From the NCBI GenBank assembly GCA_951812925.1, contig OX638370.1:30061964-30125963 (forward strand): DNA of 64,000 nt, written 5' to 3'. Under the pieces are notes generated by a model. The model saw nothing but the letters and a program-made list of their open reading frames with translations. It ran no database searches and was not told the origin of the DNA. The position numbers and the translations under genes are program-made. Position 1 is the first letter of the stretch, and every line of letters starts with the position of its first letter. The stretch is from Calliopum simillimum (taxonomy: Eukaryota; Arthropoda; Insecta; Diptera; Lauxaniidae). Shown piece after piece: positions 22,141-34,664 of the stretch.

Positions 22141-25100
22141 GTTAAAAAGAAAAATTCAAGTGAGCATCAATTGAAAAATTGAGGCGTTGCGTGCAATAAC
22201 GCCCTTAGTCGAAGAATGGCATTTCGAGATAATTCAGTTTAAAGTTTCTTAATGCTGTTAAAAGAACAAACCATAATTTAAATCTTGGAAAACAAATTTA
22301 TTCAATTAACACTAAAAAAATGAGTAAGTAAATTGGTTAGAAAAAAAAAAGCCCAAGTACTCTTTGGACAATTCTAAGCATTTTTTGCCATATAAACTTT
22401 TTTCGTTAGGCACCTTGGTTTTGCGTAAAACCATTTTTCCTACCGCGAACTGATTTATGCAATAACGCCCCAAGTCGCACTACGCTCTTCTTGCACGCAA
22501 CTCTTCAAACAGTACATATATGCATATTGCTCTGCCACATATTGTGATCGGAATTGGAAGTTGAAATTAAGTACACATATATTTGACAACCCAAGAAGCT
22601 TCTCAAAACAAGCGATGGGCGCAAAAACGCCCTAAGCGCCTTAATTGAGGAGTGGCCGTATCAAAGGGCATATGTAACGTAACGAGGAAAAAGTAATGTC
22701 ATACATATTATATGCCATAATAATCGGTTTTCAATATAATGCCATACATTTTTCGTGAATGCAGAAAGCAATTTAATCATTTCTAACAAAATGAGACCCG
22801 ATATATATTATCACACTACGTAAGTATAGTTTGCCTTGTACTGGATACCGTAAACGGTTGACGTCTCTTTAAGATTGGTTTAAACTGATTTTTTACAGTT
22901 TCAATTAAAAATTTGTGTTTTTTTTTCCACTTCCTACCCCCCATTCTGCGGACCTAAAAATTTCCCCTCGTTCTTGAAGCATGACAATTTGAAGCGTCAC
23001 ATAAAATTATTATGATTAAAAATCGTTGACTTAATGATTGTCGAATGAGCAGGGATCGTTCTCCAGGTACTGATATAATTATTTCAATTATGTTCATGCC
23101 GAGGTGCCACTTCTGCTTTCCGCCTATTTTTTAGCCAGATAATTTCTGTAACTCTTGTTTTATTATCTATATTATGTGTAAATGTGCACAAAGTTAAAAT
23201 TATGTCAATATTTTGACTTTAAGCCAGGTAAAATTACATACAAATTTTTCAATATTAACAACAACAAAATACACGGTCATATAGAGCTGAAAATAGGATG
23301 AAGCACAAAGAGAAAGACAAAAAGAATAGCGCTGACTTCATGTTTTTTGTTTTGCTTATATTTCGCTCGAATCATGCCAGGGATGATATATGAGCTTTTC
23401 TATTTCGTACCAAATAGCAAAAAAAAAGTACTAAAAGTGAATTATTTAATACATTTTGACCACTGGACAATTCTAGTAATACTAAACTTGCCAATTAATG
23501 ATATTCTCAAAAGCAAAATTGAGATAGAATCATTTTTGTTTGATTTAGAAAGAATATATTTTCGATCATATGTGTATAAAGGCTTAAGTAATTGATTTTC
23601 TTGTAATCCACAATAACGACCTTTTAACATTTTCATTAAAAATAATTTGTATTTATTTTAATAAAAAAAATATTAGCATGATTATTATTAATGCTTTCAC
23701 CACCACCATCAGTCTTATCTACAGCACGATCAGTTACACTAAAAGGTTTCCCAAACAAACAACACTATCAAGCGCATAACTTTCAAAACCGAATACCAAA
23801 TGAATACTTTTTGTTAATCATATGCATTAATTCTACAACAAAAAAAGAGACCAAATTTAAATAACAATAAAAACAAACTGCAGCAAGACACTTGATCAAA
23901 ACACCGCTCAAATGAACTGCAACTCCCCTTGCTGAAAAAAAAAACCGAAGAAAAAAAGACCAAAGAATAGATGGACCGACCTTTAAAGTGTGATAATACA
24001 TTAATAAAATATTTTGTAACTCATCAACAGCAGCACAACACACAGAGTACAAAAGATAAAAACACCGCGCCGACCAGGACACCCTGGTGTGAATTAAAGA
24101 TGCCGAACACGATCGGGATGTTTGATCTTGAAGCGGCTCTTTTGTTTGGGTTGACACTTTTTTCGGGCATGAACGATTTTAATGTCAGATCATTTGAGAG
24201 AAACAACTTTGGGCAATGAACAATAACGACTGTGTGTACCACACATGACACACATTATGGGAGTGTATACAGCGAAGAATCGAACTGGAGAAAGAACACA
24301 CACACACACAATGGAATGATGATCATCATGGTGTAAGGATCCTATTTGGTACAAAAATTTTGCGCAATCACGGCTTTTGTGCGTAAAGTCATTTGTCTTG
24401 TGACTTGAGCAAAGAAGAACAGCCTGGGTGTTAAGAAATTAATGATCCCTTTTACGAAGCGATTACGCTCTCTTTCTCTCTCTCTCTGGTATTTTTCCAC
24501 ATCATTACTTGTGATATGAGGGAGGGGTGTGAATGCATTTTAGGTAGCGTTAATGAAATAATGAAGGAGATCGAGCACAATAGACCATTTGTGGAATATT
24601 TAAGTAAAAAAAAGTCAAAAGGCGTCAGTCGGTCTTTTAAGGGAAAAATATTAAAATTGAACCTGTTTGATTTGACCGCATTGCAATTGTGAAAATTAGT
24701 AAAAAAAAAAAATAAGGAAAAAAATATTGCGACATTTAGCAGCGCAAATGTTCAACATGCCACAGGATAACAAACTGTTTGGTATCATTGCAATTTTCTT
24801 TATCTTCATTCCATTTGATCTTTCTTTCAAAAAGCCGTGCCACTTTGTCTGCCTATGAGAGATTGTTTTGTAAATAGCACCCCTCAATCATTTCAATTCC
24901 CATGAGATTTTTTCAAGATTTTTCTGAGGTTCTTAATATTTTTCGCTTGAGATTTTTGTTACAATTATTAATTGGCTCAAGTGATTTTCCTTTGATACGG
25001 CTATTTTCTCGACGTTTGTGTAGCCCAACTGTTTTGTACGCAGTTGCAGTTTAAATGAAACAAATTACTTGAGTATTTATCAGCATTTAGACGCATTATC

Positions 25101-25882
25101 TTTTGTTTAATTTAGGGCGGTTTTTGAACGGTACGTTCAAAACCGAAAACGTTTAATGTTATAAAAAACATTCGTATCCTTTAAGGCCTTTAAATAAATA
25201 ATTGGTTTTTCAAATGTTAATTTCGTTATTTTCTAAATCTTAAAACTCCTCCTCAATTTACAGCAAAATGGCAGCACAAAGTTTATAAATCGATCATTCC
25301 ATATAATCAGCGTTTAAAATATGTCTAGACATGTGTATACTTTTGACATCTTGCTAATTATGTGAATATAAATAAACTTGAAAACTATAGCACTAAAGTT
25401 TATAGTAGTCAGGCCTTAAAAATTAACATACTCTCATGTTGTGAAAACAAATTGGTTAGAAACATGGATGCTAATTGAACGCGCGTCATAAGAATAATGG
25501 CGTTTTAGTTTTCATAGAGCGTGCTTCCTTATACTTGCATTATGTTTCAAATAATAAATGTTGTGTTTTTTAAGTGTTTTCAAAAAGCGAGCTTTGATTT
25601 AAGTTTTAACTAATTTTGCATGTCGGATATTTCGTTTGAACGATTTCTTTAAAAATCGTTTCAACAGTCTAGTAAACTATTTGGAAAACTTGTATTTTGT
25701 CGAAAAACTATATTATTAGTTTTATGTGAAGCAGACATTGAAATAAATTGCAGAAATGCCCTATTTCTGCAGCAATGACTTGAAATAATGATTTCAGTAT
25801 AACTATTGTAAAAAATCGTACACAGAGAAAACAACATTGTCAAAAGTCGCAGAAACGTGGTTTTTTCACAACGTTGCGCATA
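22141..25882. other. Long non-coding gap
   Basis: No recognisable gene. Three occurrences of an AACGCCC-centred phrase (GCAATAACGCCCTTAGTCG near 22190, GCAATAACGCCCCAAGTCG near 22458, GCAAAAACGCCCTAAGCGCC near 22620) and a family C phrase (TTGGACAATTCTAAGCATTT, near 22366) show old repeats at 22.1-22.7 kb. A CT-rich microsatellite lies at 24470-24487 and a CA microsatellite near 24298-24310. Open frames at 23783-24251 overlap on both strands and resemble nothing I know. Confidence 0.45.
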
Positions 25883-27037
25883 AGGAGTGAGATCGAAAAA
25901 ATCTTAACATATATAAAACTCAATAAATTTTAAACGGTTGATCTTAGAGTTTTGGTTTTTTTTATTTATTTGATAATATTTTACAAATTACAGAAAAATA
26001 TAACTTTTATAGTTCTAACCACTATTTACGAACTCGTGGACCTTTTTTGGTAGGCCTTCCATTAGAGGTTTGATAGCTGTTTCAGACAACTTTTTGGAAC
26101 AGTTTGCCCATCTCCTTTTAAAATCTTCGATATTTTGGGTTATCTTTTTTGTGCTCTTTAAGTTTCTTTTCATAAGAGCCCAATATCTCTCCACTGGTCT
26201 TAGCTCCTGACAATTTGGAGGTCTCCCATGGTACAAAAACTTTGTTATTACTTTGGTACCACCCCAGAGCTTTCTTGCCGTAGTGACTTGATGCCAAATC
26301 GGGCCAAAAATATGTGGACACATAAAGCACAATTATGAAAGGAAGAAGTCTTTTTTTCAAACATTCTTTGATGTATATTTCGGTATTTATAGAGCCCACT
26401 GCAACAAATGACAGCATTAAAATTTTGACCCGGAAGCTGCTTAAAATCTGCCAGTTCATACGTTTCGTCGTTAATTATACAACATGAATATTTTTGTATG
26501 AAATTCAATTTTAATTTTCGAGCCCTACTTTTGGCGTAAACATTTTTTGCAGCATTCCTGTTTGGAACTTTTTGAACTTTGTATGTTTTCAAACCTGCAT
26601 TGGCTTTAACTTTTCGCACCAAATTGTCAGAGCACTGGGCTAACCGGGCAGCTTTTCTAGCAGATGTGTTTGGAGATCTTTTCAATATGCTTTAAATTTT
26701 GTTGGCTTTCCCAATATCATGTGGTCCTAATTTTCTTCCCGAAGCAGGTTTTCTATAGATGGTCAAATTCTCCTGAAACTGTCTAATAACATTGGAAACC
26801 GTTTGACTGGAGACCTTCAATCCTTTGACCAATTTTTTGTAGGAATATATTGGATTTTTTTGAAAATTTTTAATAATTTTAAGACGTAATTCTTTTTCTT
26901 CACTCATGTTGATCAAATCCAGAACAAATCAACATGTTTGTCATTAAAAATACTCGTAATAACTGACATATTTTTCAAAGATAACTAGATGGAAGAAATT
27001 TTTAAATTTTATACGCAAAAAATCCAATCTCACTCCT
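25883..27037 (-). mobile_element. Tc1/mariner-superfamily element, degenerate
   Basis: The 1155 bp element has 12 bp perfect terminal inverted repeats, AGGAGTGAGATC at the left and ATCTCACTCCT at the right (read inward), each flanked by TA (25881-25882 and 27038-27039). The - strand encodes a frameshifted transposase at 26015-26916. The flanks are family E-like sequence (ACGTTGCGCA on the left, GCGCGTTGCTAAAT on the right), so it landed in an older repeat. Confidence 0.85.
26015..26916 (-). pseudogene. Tc1-like transposase with several frameshifts
   Basis: The protein would bind the inverted repeats and cut and paste the element at TA. Starting at the ATG at 26916, the N-terminal helix-turn-helix segment is open to 26692 (KGLKVSSQTVSNVIRQF). 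The next - frame, to 26248, holds the second DNA-binding helix region (NTSARKAARLAQC) and the first catalytic aspartate in INDETYE. A third frame (26118-26459) carries the second aspartate in FWPDLASSHYGKK. The end, in yet another frame (26015-26332), has the third acidic residue in ELRPVERYWALMK. At least three indels therefore break a frame that would be about 330 residues. All catalytic blocks remain recognisable, so decay is moderate. Confidence 0.85.
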
Positions 27038-27205
27038 TAGCTTGTTCGTAGCAGATTTAATAACGCGCGTTGCTAAATAAAATAAAAAAAAAACATGTAT
27101 TTTTTTAATTCTAATTTTTACCTGTCAACAACAATGAAACTGATATTATTTTCTTTTTTAATTTTCAATTTTTGCTTTAAGTAAATAAAAAAAAAAAAAA
27201 TATTT

Positions 27206-27543
27206 TCTTGTTTGGTATTCGGGAGATTTGAACCTGGAACATGTCGTGTGATAGATGCGGACGTTAACGACTTTAGCCACTGCCATCGTTATTATGAGGT
27301 TGACTGAAAGTCTATTTGTTTTCAAATTAGCTTCTACCGTGTTCGTTAGTGTTTTGACAACGCTGATTTGGATTTTACTACGTTTCGTGGTGTTTTGACC
27401 ACAATTCGTTGCTGATTTGGATTTAACAACGATTGGCAACCAGCATTGTTTGAACCACATACAAATATGATCTTGGAGCGTTGTTAATTCCAAATCAGCA
27501 ACTAAACGTAGTTTAAACACTCACGAACGTAGTAGAAACTCAT
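27206..27543 (-). repeat. Repeat family E, copy 2, with tRNA-like end
   Basis: The reverse complement aligns with 2838-3215. It has the body phrases CACTCACGAACGTAGTAG and CAAATCAGCAAC, and ends with the tRNA-like part: A box TGGCTAAAGTCG, then GTTAACG, then B box GGTTCAAATCT, and finally CTCCC. The similarity stops there, as in copy 1. The boxes lie at about 27225-27285. Confidence 0.6.
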
Positions 27544-29336
27544 TCAAATTCATAGTACTTTGTTGAAAGTTAATCTTTGAAGCGATATACACATTATATT
27601 TCGTATATCACCGTTGTTTAAGTTGCCTAACCACACCACTCTAGGCTGAAATGTAGCAATCATAAAAAGTACTCGGGAACTCTTTTGACACACCTGTGGG
27701 AATACTTGAACCACCCTATGGGGATTCTTCAACCACCGAATACGAATATATCAAGAGATGATTATTTATTCATGTGTGCAAGTTATTTCTTGTAAAACAA
27801 TACATTACATTTATGAAGAATGAAACCTAACACGACGAATCTTTTATTTATTCGAAGTTTTCATTTGTTTTCTTTCTCTTCTGGAAGTTATTGTCAAGTT
27901 TTTCTTATCATGATTTTTTTGATCAATTTTCTTTGAGGTGAGTCTGCAGCAATGACACTTCTGCCTCGTTTTCTTCCCTGTGTTGTAGACTTTAGTGGTT
28001 AAGCCTTCAGGAATTCTCGCAAGTTTTCTGGTGATCTTCCTGACAGAAACCAACGCATTCTGTGTATCAACGGAAGAGCATCAAGGTCGATATGAGGAGA
28101 TGTCTCAGACTGAATTGAATCGTTGTTTTCAGCGGTTGTGTTCTGAAGAGTAATTTCATTTTCTGTGTCTTTCTTTCTGTTGGTAAATTCACTTCCAAGA
28201 ATGTCTGATGTTGAGAATGTATGCGGATTGAAATTAAAAAGTGATTCATGTATCCTAGCAAGGCATCAGAAAATTGGAAACAATTTTAAGGTGACATGAG
28301 ATATTTCAATGTAGCAGAATCATTTGTGAAAATGACAGAATTTGCATATAAGTAAATACTTACTATAGCAAGAAATTGTATCGAGTTCAGTGTCACAAGT
28401 GGAACACAAGAAACTTTTTTCGGAATAATGCCACAACTGAGGCACTTTCGGGCGGGTAAAGACTTTGTTTATTGATATATGCGACAACAAACGTTTGACG
28501 CAACCACAAATACGTGTGAGGTTAGGTTACCGACAGAGTTAACAACACACATGATAATCGCACGAAAAGTCCTAGACAGTAAACAGTTATCCCTAGTGGT
28601 TCATGTAACCCCATGAGCCACCTATCCCCACTCTCCCCTATCGTAGGTGCATTTTTATTTTATTATTTTCTCCAGTTATGAAATAAATTTTGCCTGCATC
28701 AAATGAACAATTAAAGAAAAATTAAAATACTGAATTGTTGTCACCTGACAAAAGGATAGAAATAAATTGGTCCACATTTTACATCCTTTCTGCCGGTGAT
28801 TATCAAACCGCAGCGCGCACTTTTTCAGACAACATACACCACAACAAGCCGGAAAGATTTGCGCTAAAAAGTGACCTTTTTCACAATTTCCTTCTTTTTT
28901 TTTTTCTTTTGAGATTTCGTTGTATGTACAAAACAATTTGAAAACAAATTTAATCAAAGCAAGTGCGAAACCCATTCGACCAGGAAATACAAAAAAAGGA
29001 CAATACGAGAAAAAACATTTATATGAGTATAACGCTCAATGGTTAAAAACAGAAGTCAAGGCCAATATTATTTCCGGATCAATGAACAAAACAGATTTTT
29101 TTTTTTTGTGGTATCATTAAAAAGGATTACATGGCAACAGGGGAGAACAACGTGACTTTCTGGCGTCTAAGTCGATTATGGGTTCTGATTTAGCTACCTA
29201 CATATTTGACATTATGGCTTGTTAAAGAAAAACCATCACAGTAATATTAATATCTTTTAGTTCATTGATAAAATGCTTGAATAATTTTGATTAATAGACT
29301 TATTGCTTGAGTTGTGAGGATTTTGAAGACCACACA
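27544..29336. other. Non-coding gap
   Basis: No recognisable gene. Small open frames on the - strand (27844-28261, basic and Lys-rich) have no family resemblance and overlap each other only partly. I do not call them. Confidence 0.4.
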
Positions 29337-30107
29337 AACTTCCTGAAAGTATACCGGACATTTAACGTTATTATCATATTAATTATCATTAGTACGTAGG
29401 GTACTATTTATATTTTTCGGGAACTGGCAACACTAATTTCAGTAGCTAAAATCTGGCAACACCATAATAAAGTTTGACATTTTTTAGCATAAACGTACTC
29501 ACAACGTTTTCATGTATATGTGCTATTTGTTATGTTTACAGTGAGTTAAGAAAATCAATTTGGAGAGCCTTTTTTGAGCGATTGATAAATTATGGGGTAT
29601 CCAACGAGAACAAATTTTTTTCGCAACTAAGTGTTCATGCAAAATCTAATGTAATGAAGTGCAACAAATGTGCAAGGATGCTTCTATCTCACAATATGTC
29701 ACATGACGATTCAAGGAATTCGCCAGTGACCGAACTACGACTATAATTGGTTTTTGATAGTGCTTTATCGGCATACAAAGAACTGAATACACCGACACAT
29801 TTTTGTTGAGATAATCCACGCCGAAAGTTGTGAAAAATAATCCAACGAAAACCTTCTTGTGTCATTTCCATTTTTTGGCCAACTTGATTTTCTTAACTCA
29901 CTGGAAACAAAACAAGTAGCACTTGTACATCAGAACGTTGTGAGTACGTTTATGCTAAAAAATGTCAAACTTTATTATAGTGTTGCCAGATTTTAGCTAT
30001 TTACATTAGTGTTGTCAGTTCCAGAAATATAATAAGTACCCTACGTACTAATGATAATTAATATGAAAATAACGTTAAATGTCCGGTGCTCTTTCAGGAA
30101 GATTCTA
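29337..30107 (-). mobile_element. Mariner relative with long (~220 bp) inverted repeats
   Basis: The left arm (29337-29560) and right arm (29882-30107) are inverted copies. Outer phrases are CTTCCTGAAAG and ACCGGACATTTAACGTTA; inner phrases are TTTTTTAGCATAAACGTACTC and GTGAGTTAAGAAAATCAA. Between the arms, on the - strand, is an N-terminal mariner transposase remnant. Usual mariner ITRs are about 30 bp, so arms this long are atypical. The exact termini and target duplication are not clear. Confidence 0.65.
29689..29871 (-). pseudogene. Mariner transposase N-terminus remnant
   Basis: From the ATG at 29871 the frame reads a typical mariner helix-turn-helix start, FRWIIFHNFRRGLSQQKCV, then ADKALSKTNYSRSSVTGEF. 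It stops after 60 residues at 29689. In complete mariners this segment is followed by linker and DDD catalytic domains, which are absent here. The codons begin just inside the right long TIR, so the geometry fits a transposase gene reading away from its 5' end. It cannot be catalytic. It may be a solo DNA-binding relic. Confidence 0.65.
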
Positions 30108-31130
30108 AACCAACATTTTGTATCATTTGAAAAACATAATTCATTCAGAAATCCATTTTCGTTAAGCACCACAGTTCTTGAATCCAGAATTCTATAAAGG
30201 ACTAATTTTCATTTAAAGATCGAAATTGACATTTCTGTTACAGTTTCCAAAAAAACTATCAATTCCCATAAGTGCTATAACACTCTCGTCTGTCCTTGTA
30301 ACCTCCGGCATGACATTTGATGGAAATTTATGAAAAATGATCTTGTTAGTGTGTTGAAAAATCGTAATATCGGCGGCATTTTCGCTTTCTTCTTTTGTGC
30401 TCATTACCTCTTTACATCTGTTTTCTTCGGTTCTTATGGTTTTTCTGCCTAATGTGCGTGTGGTTTTTTGACAGTATTTTGTAATGAGCTCTCCAAATAT
30501 TGTAATTTAGCACGACATTATGAGCATGACAAAATTGACAGTCACACCTTCCTCTCTCTATTGCTCTTTTAAAGCAGCAGCAGCAGCGAGAGCATTGCAG
30601 CATTAGGGTGTTACAATATTGGTAGTGATTTGAAGTTAAATTTTGTTTTTATGTTTCATCTCAAGACAAGAGATGCCATTTTTCGGGTCTATTGTTGATA
30701 CGAGAATTTTGGAATTTGTTCTGGGCATGTAGAATTTTTAAAAATACACGAAATCTTCCAAAATCAAAATGAAAATAAGACTAAGACTATTTTATTTGCA
30801 TATCGTCATTTCCGTCAAAAGGTCCGCCATGACCAAGATATTAAAAGTTATTGAAAACTCATTTTATGATATGTGACCTGATCTATGAAAAAGGGCTTAC
30901 GTGTGAAAAAAGTTTTGGCTGGAAAACAACTATTAGAGGTCAATTCTATGCGAATCGGCAAAAAGCACCCTTTTCATAGACCAAGTCACATATGATCTTA
31001 GAAAAACATTTAAATTTTACCAATTTAAGCAATTCACACATAAATTCATTAATTGTGGTGATCAAACCGACTGCAAAGTTGCACAAATGTAGTTTTTCTT
31101 TTTTAGTAATTTTTAAGTGGATTTGTTTTT
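30108..31130. other. Non-coding gap
   Basis: No recognisable gene. A GCAGCAGCAGCAGC run lies near 30573-30590. The frame on the - strand at 30412-30603 has several cysteines, but it looks like chance translation of this run. Confidence 0.4.
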
Positions 31131-31952
31131 TATACCCTAGACCCAGGGTATATTCACTTTGTCCTTCTGCTTGCAAAGCCGAGAAGGAGGCGTGGCAGGT
31201 GTGGAAAAGCATATATATTCTTGATCAGCGTCACCTCCTGAGTCGATATAGCCATGTCCGTCTGTCTGGCTGGGTGTGCGTGGAAATACATTTTTTGGGA
31301 AAACTGAGCAACATAATTCAATGAAATTTGGCACTCTGCCTTCGTCGGGGGATTGAAAATGAGCACAATTGGTCAACGGACACGCCTACCGCTCATACAA
31401 AAAATATATTCAAAATTAAATAATAAAAGCATTATTTGCAATAATAGAAGCAAAATACGCTTAAATACTAGAGATAGTAAGTACAAGCTCTGAGCAAAAA
31501 CTAAGCGAATTCGGACTAGAAGGCGTGGCACCTCGCATATAAACAAAAGTTTCATAATGTTATACTGAAAGTGTTTTTTGAAGAACATTAATTGCAAACT
31601 CTGAGCAAAAAGTAGGCAAAGTAGAAGTAGAGGGTGTGGCGCCTCCCATATAAGCGAAAGTTTCCAATTGCTATACTGAAAGATTTTTTTAAGAAAACCT
31701 AACCAAATTTCACTCAAAATGGTAAATGCAAGCTCTGTGCAAAATCTAGGTGAATTCGGAGAAGTGGGCGTGGCACTTCCCATATAAGCAATTTGTTCTT
31801 ATACTCCCCTAGGAGTTATGGAAGAATAAAACAATTTATTTTCACACGAGTATTGCATAGTAAATATTTATCAACTAAATGTTTAATGATGTACTTGAAA
31901 TGCAGTGTAGGGTATTTAATTTTGCCCAGGCCAAAGATACCACCCTTACTAG
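31131..31952. repeat. Repeat family A, copy 2
   Basis: A full-looking copy. One edge is ACCCAGGGTATATTCACTTTG (first 20 bases shared), followed by CCTCCTGAGTCGATATAGCC; the other edge is GCAGTGTAGGGTATTTAATT, then CCAGGCCAAAG and ACCCTTACTAG. Inside are three diverged ~110-135 bp modules marked by GGCGTGGCACCTC (about 31524, 31635 and 31769), each followed by CATATAAGC and TACTGAAAG. There is no protein. The copies at 3222-5580 and 55500-56412 share edges and modules. Class unknown. Confidence 0.7.
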
Positions 31953-32195
31953 TTTCTATTGTATAATCTTCATTAAGATAACATGACATGATAACAGTTG
32001 CTAAACAAAATCTCTCGTACAACATCAATGATATAAAAAAATTAAAAGAGAACAATTCATTCCCGATTAACTGTAAAATTTGTATTTTCTTTAGTCCAAT
32101 TTATACTGTCCGGTTCGTCACTGAAAAAGATTATATATCATCATTGCTTCACAAATCAAGTACAAACCAGGCAGTAATTGTTTCAAAAATTAATA

Positions 32196-34029
32196 GGGCT
32201 ATTCTGGCGACAGTATTAGAGCTGTCAAACAGCTCACCACAATATTCACTGCTACGAAAGTAGCAACGAAGATGTTTTGGTATTCTGGCAGCATTTCGAA
32301 AGCTCTTTTCCGTCTTTATGAATACGACTTTTAATACCTGCTACGTAGGAGATCTTAGAGCGATCTTAAAACTATTAGTTGCTTGCTGTCAGGTTTTTAT
32401 TATGTGAAAAAAGCAGAATTATGAAAAATTTTATTTTATTGCTTGTTTATAATTTTTTATCATAAAACAGCTGGGCTTAATGTTAGATTATCGACTGTTA
32501 ATATTTTCTTTTTAAACCTAATTTGGCTTATTATACTTTTAATTTTAAGAAAGAAAATATAATCAAAAATGTCTGGTCGGATCTACTTTCGGAGATATAG
32601 CCATCGAAAGATCGGGATATAGCTTTAATAAAAACCGATATAAGTTCGGAACCCCTGGCTGGATTTTGGTAATATTGGTGGCATATGAAAGGTATTTTAA
32701 CACACTACAAAACTGATTTACAAAAAATTTTAAATCCGAGTCAACAGTTTCGAGATATGGCGTATTTTCAAAAATTTTGACCAGTTTTTTATTTTTAAAG
32801 CACTATTTTTCCAAAAAATGTCTTATTAACCTATAGTTTTTGTAACAAATTATGAAATCCTAATGAATTTCATTCGATTTGGTATGCAATTTATACCTCA
32901 TTTCCTTCATTAGCACATTTTTTTATAGGAAAACAAAAAAGTAAGCCAAAGAAATTTTCATGAACAACAACAACGGAAATTTGGAATTTTGCTAGCAAAC
33001 TATTTGATGGATATATGTATTATAAACTGATCCGCGGCCGAAGACCGCCGTGAAGCCGGTATTGGATTTTTGGGAGTTTTAAATCCGGAGCTGGGGCCGA
33101 AGCCGCCCACTTACTCCTACTATTATGCCAAATTACTGTGGGAAAAAAAATCGGCCCAAATTTCAGAAAAATCGTAATATCTCGAAAACTACGAGCAAGA
33201 TTTAGAAAATTTTTTGTTCAGTATTGTAGCTTATTAAATTACCTTTCATATGCCGTTTTTGTTAATAAGACATTTTTGGAAAAATAGTGCATTAAAAACA
33301 AAAAAACTGGTGAAAATTTTCGAAAATTCGCCATATCTCCAAAACCATGACTCGGATTTAAAACTTTTGCACATCGTTTTTATAGCCAGTTAAAATACCT
33401 TTCATATGACACCAATATTATTAAAATCCATTAAGGGACTCTGAACTTTTACTGATTTTCATAAAAGCTACATCCCGATCTTCCGATGGCTATATCTCCG
33501 AAAGTAGATTTGACCAGAACTTTCTGTTGCTGTTGTAATTAATTTTGAGGCAAAAAAAATATAAAAAAAACAACAACAGTTTTTAAAGTAAAATTGTTGC
33601 CTAAGATTTGGCAGTTGTTAAATTTTTGTTTGTATGAGTGATAATGATAAAGGGAAAAACAAAATTATAACTATTTTGGATAAATATTTGTTCTAATAGT
33701 TACAAAAGAAAAGAAAAGTTTGTGTAAAAACATGTAGCAACAATTTCTGCACAATATTATATTGCGGCGCGCAAGAATAACTTATTTTGCATGTCAAAAT
33801 AAAGAAATGGAACCCGGCATCTTGCCTTGCTATCTGTCAAAAGTCTATAATCAAAACCATGTTAGATTGCACAATTTGACAAGTTCACCTCGAAAGCTTT
33901 TATGTGGTGAATTTATGAACTTTTTCCAAAAGATTTCTGCGCCAGAATACCGAATGTCTTCGGGAATCTTAGAAAGTAATTCTGACATGTATTCAGAAAG
34001 ACTTTCTGCTGTCTTAGCCAGAATAGCCC
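32196..34029. mobile_element. TIR element with TA target and internal foldback
   Basis: GGGCTATTCTGGC at 32196 and its reverse complement GCCAGAATAGCCC ending at 34029 are the termini, with TA immediately outside on both sides. The 1834 bp body has no transposase. Inside, 32556-32860 and 33230-33530 are imperfect inverted arms (for example TCGGAGATATAGCCATCG on the left against CGATGGCTATATCTCCGA on the right), leaving a ~370 bp centre with a GC-rich patch near 33030-33110 that is unusual for this DNA. Class unknown. Confidence 0.6.
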
Positions 34030-34089
34030 TATAAGTGCAATTATAGTTTAATACACATAATTAAAAAAAAAGCTTTTACAAAAAATTCA

Positions 34090-34660
34090 ATTTAAATTCA
34101 TTTAAAGTTGGTCACGTTCGCCACTTTTAGCTCAAAAGTATTCCCAAAAATTGCATACGTATTTCTTGGACGATTCTAAGCATTTTATGCCTAGTACACT
34201 TTTCGCGTAAGATGCCTTCCTCTTGAGTAAACAAAGAGTTTTGCCTGCCGCGGGCGTTCAAATGCCAAAAACTCTCATCTAGCAACCGAATCCCATCTTG
34301 AGTCATACATCATTTTAAAGCCTATAAATTATGTTTTAATTTAAAGTACTTTTAAAAAAAAATTCAAGGGGGGTTTTTTTAAAAAAAAATTCAAAAGTAT
34401 TTTAAGTTTCAAAAGTTTTTCACCAAGTACTATTTTTTATAAAAAGAACACTTAAAAATGAATTGGACCAGTTACTTATAGCTATAATTTTTTTAATAAA
34501 ACAACTTTTTCATGAAAATAACTGAAAACGACAACTTCAACACCCTATATTTTAACAACAAATGGTACTAGAACCAAATTCTCCTGGATTCTTGCACACC
34601 GGATCTACCATATTGCTAAATTTAAGCAAAATCGGGGACAAAAGAGTTTTCAGCTGGTAC
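34090..34660 (-). repeat. Repeat family C, copy 1, cut by the LTR element
   Basis: The reverse complement aligns with 53440-54110 over its whole length: GTACCAGCT, AATATGGTAGATCCG, TTAAAATATAGGGTGTTGAAG, CTCAAGATGGGATTCGG and TTAGAATCGTCCAAG. The LTR retrotransposon at 34665 lies in it, and the flank resumes at 45190 (GGCGTG, matching CACGCC at 53436-53441). Confidence 0.75.
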
Positions 34661-34664
34661 GCTT

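Noticed and set aside
23783..24251. Overlapping frames of 75-124 codons on both strands near 24.0 kb
   Set aside because: They are antisense shadows of each other with no recognisable motif, and no splice or composition signal supports either strand.
31988..32263. 91-codon + frame (MITVAKQNLSYN...)
   Set aside because: It runs across the border of the TIR element at 32196, so the frame is a composite of two unrelated DNAs.
33762..34034. 90-codon + frame
   Set aside because: It ends in the terminal inverted repeat of the element at 32196-34029 and has no homologue-like features.
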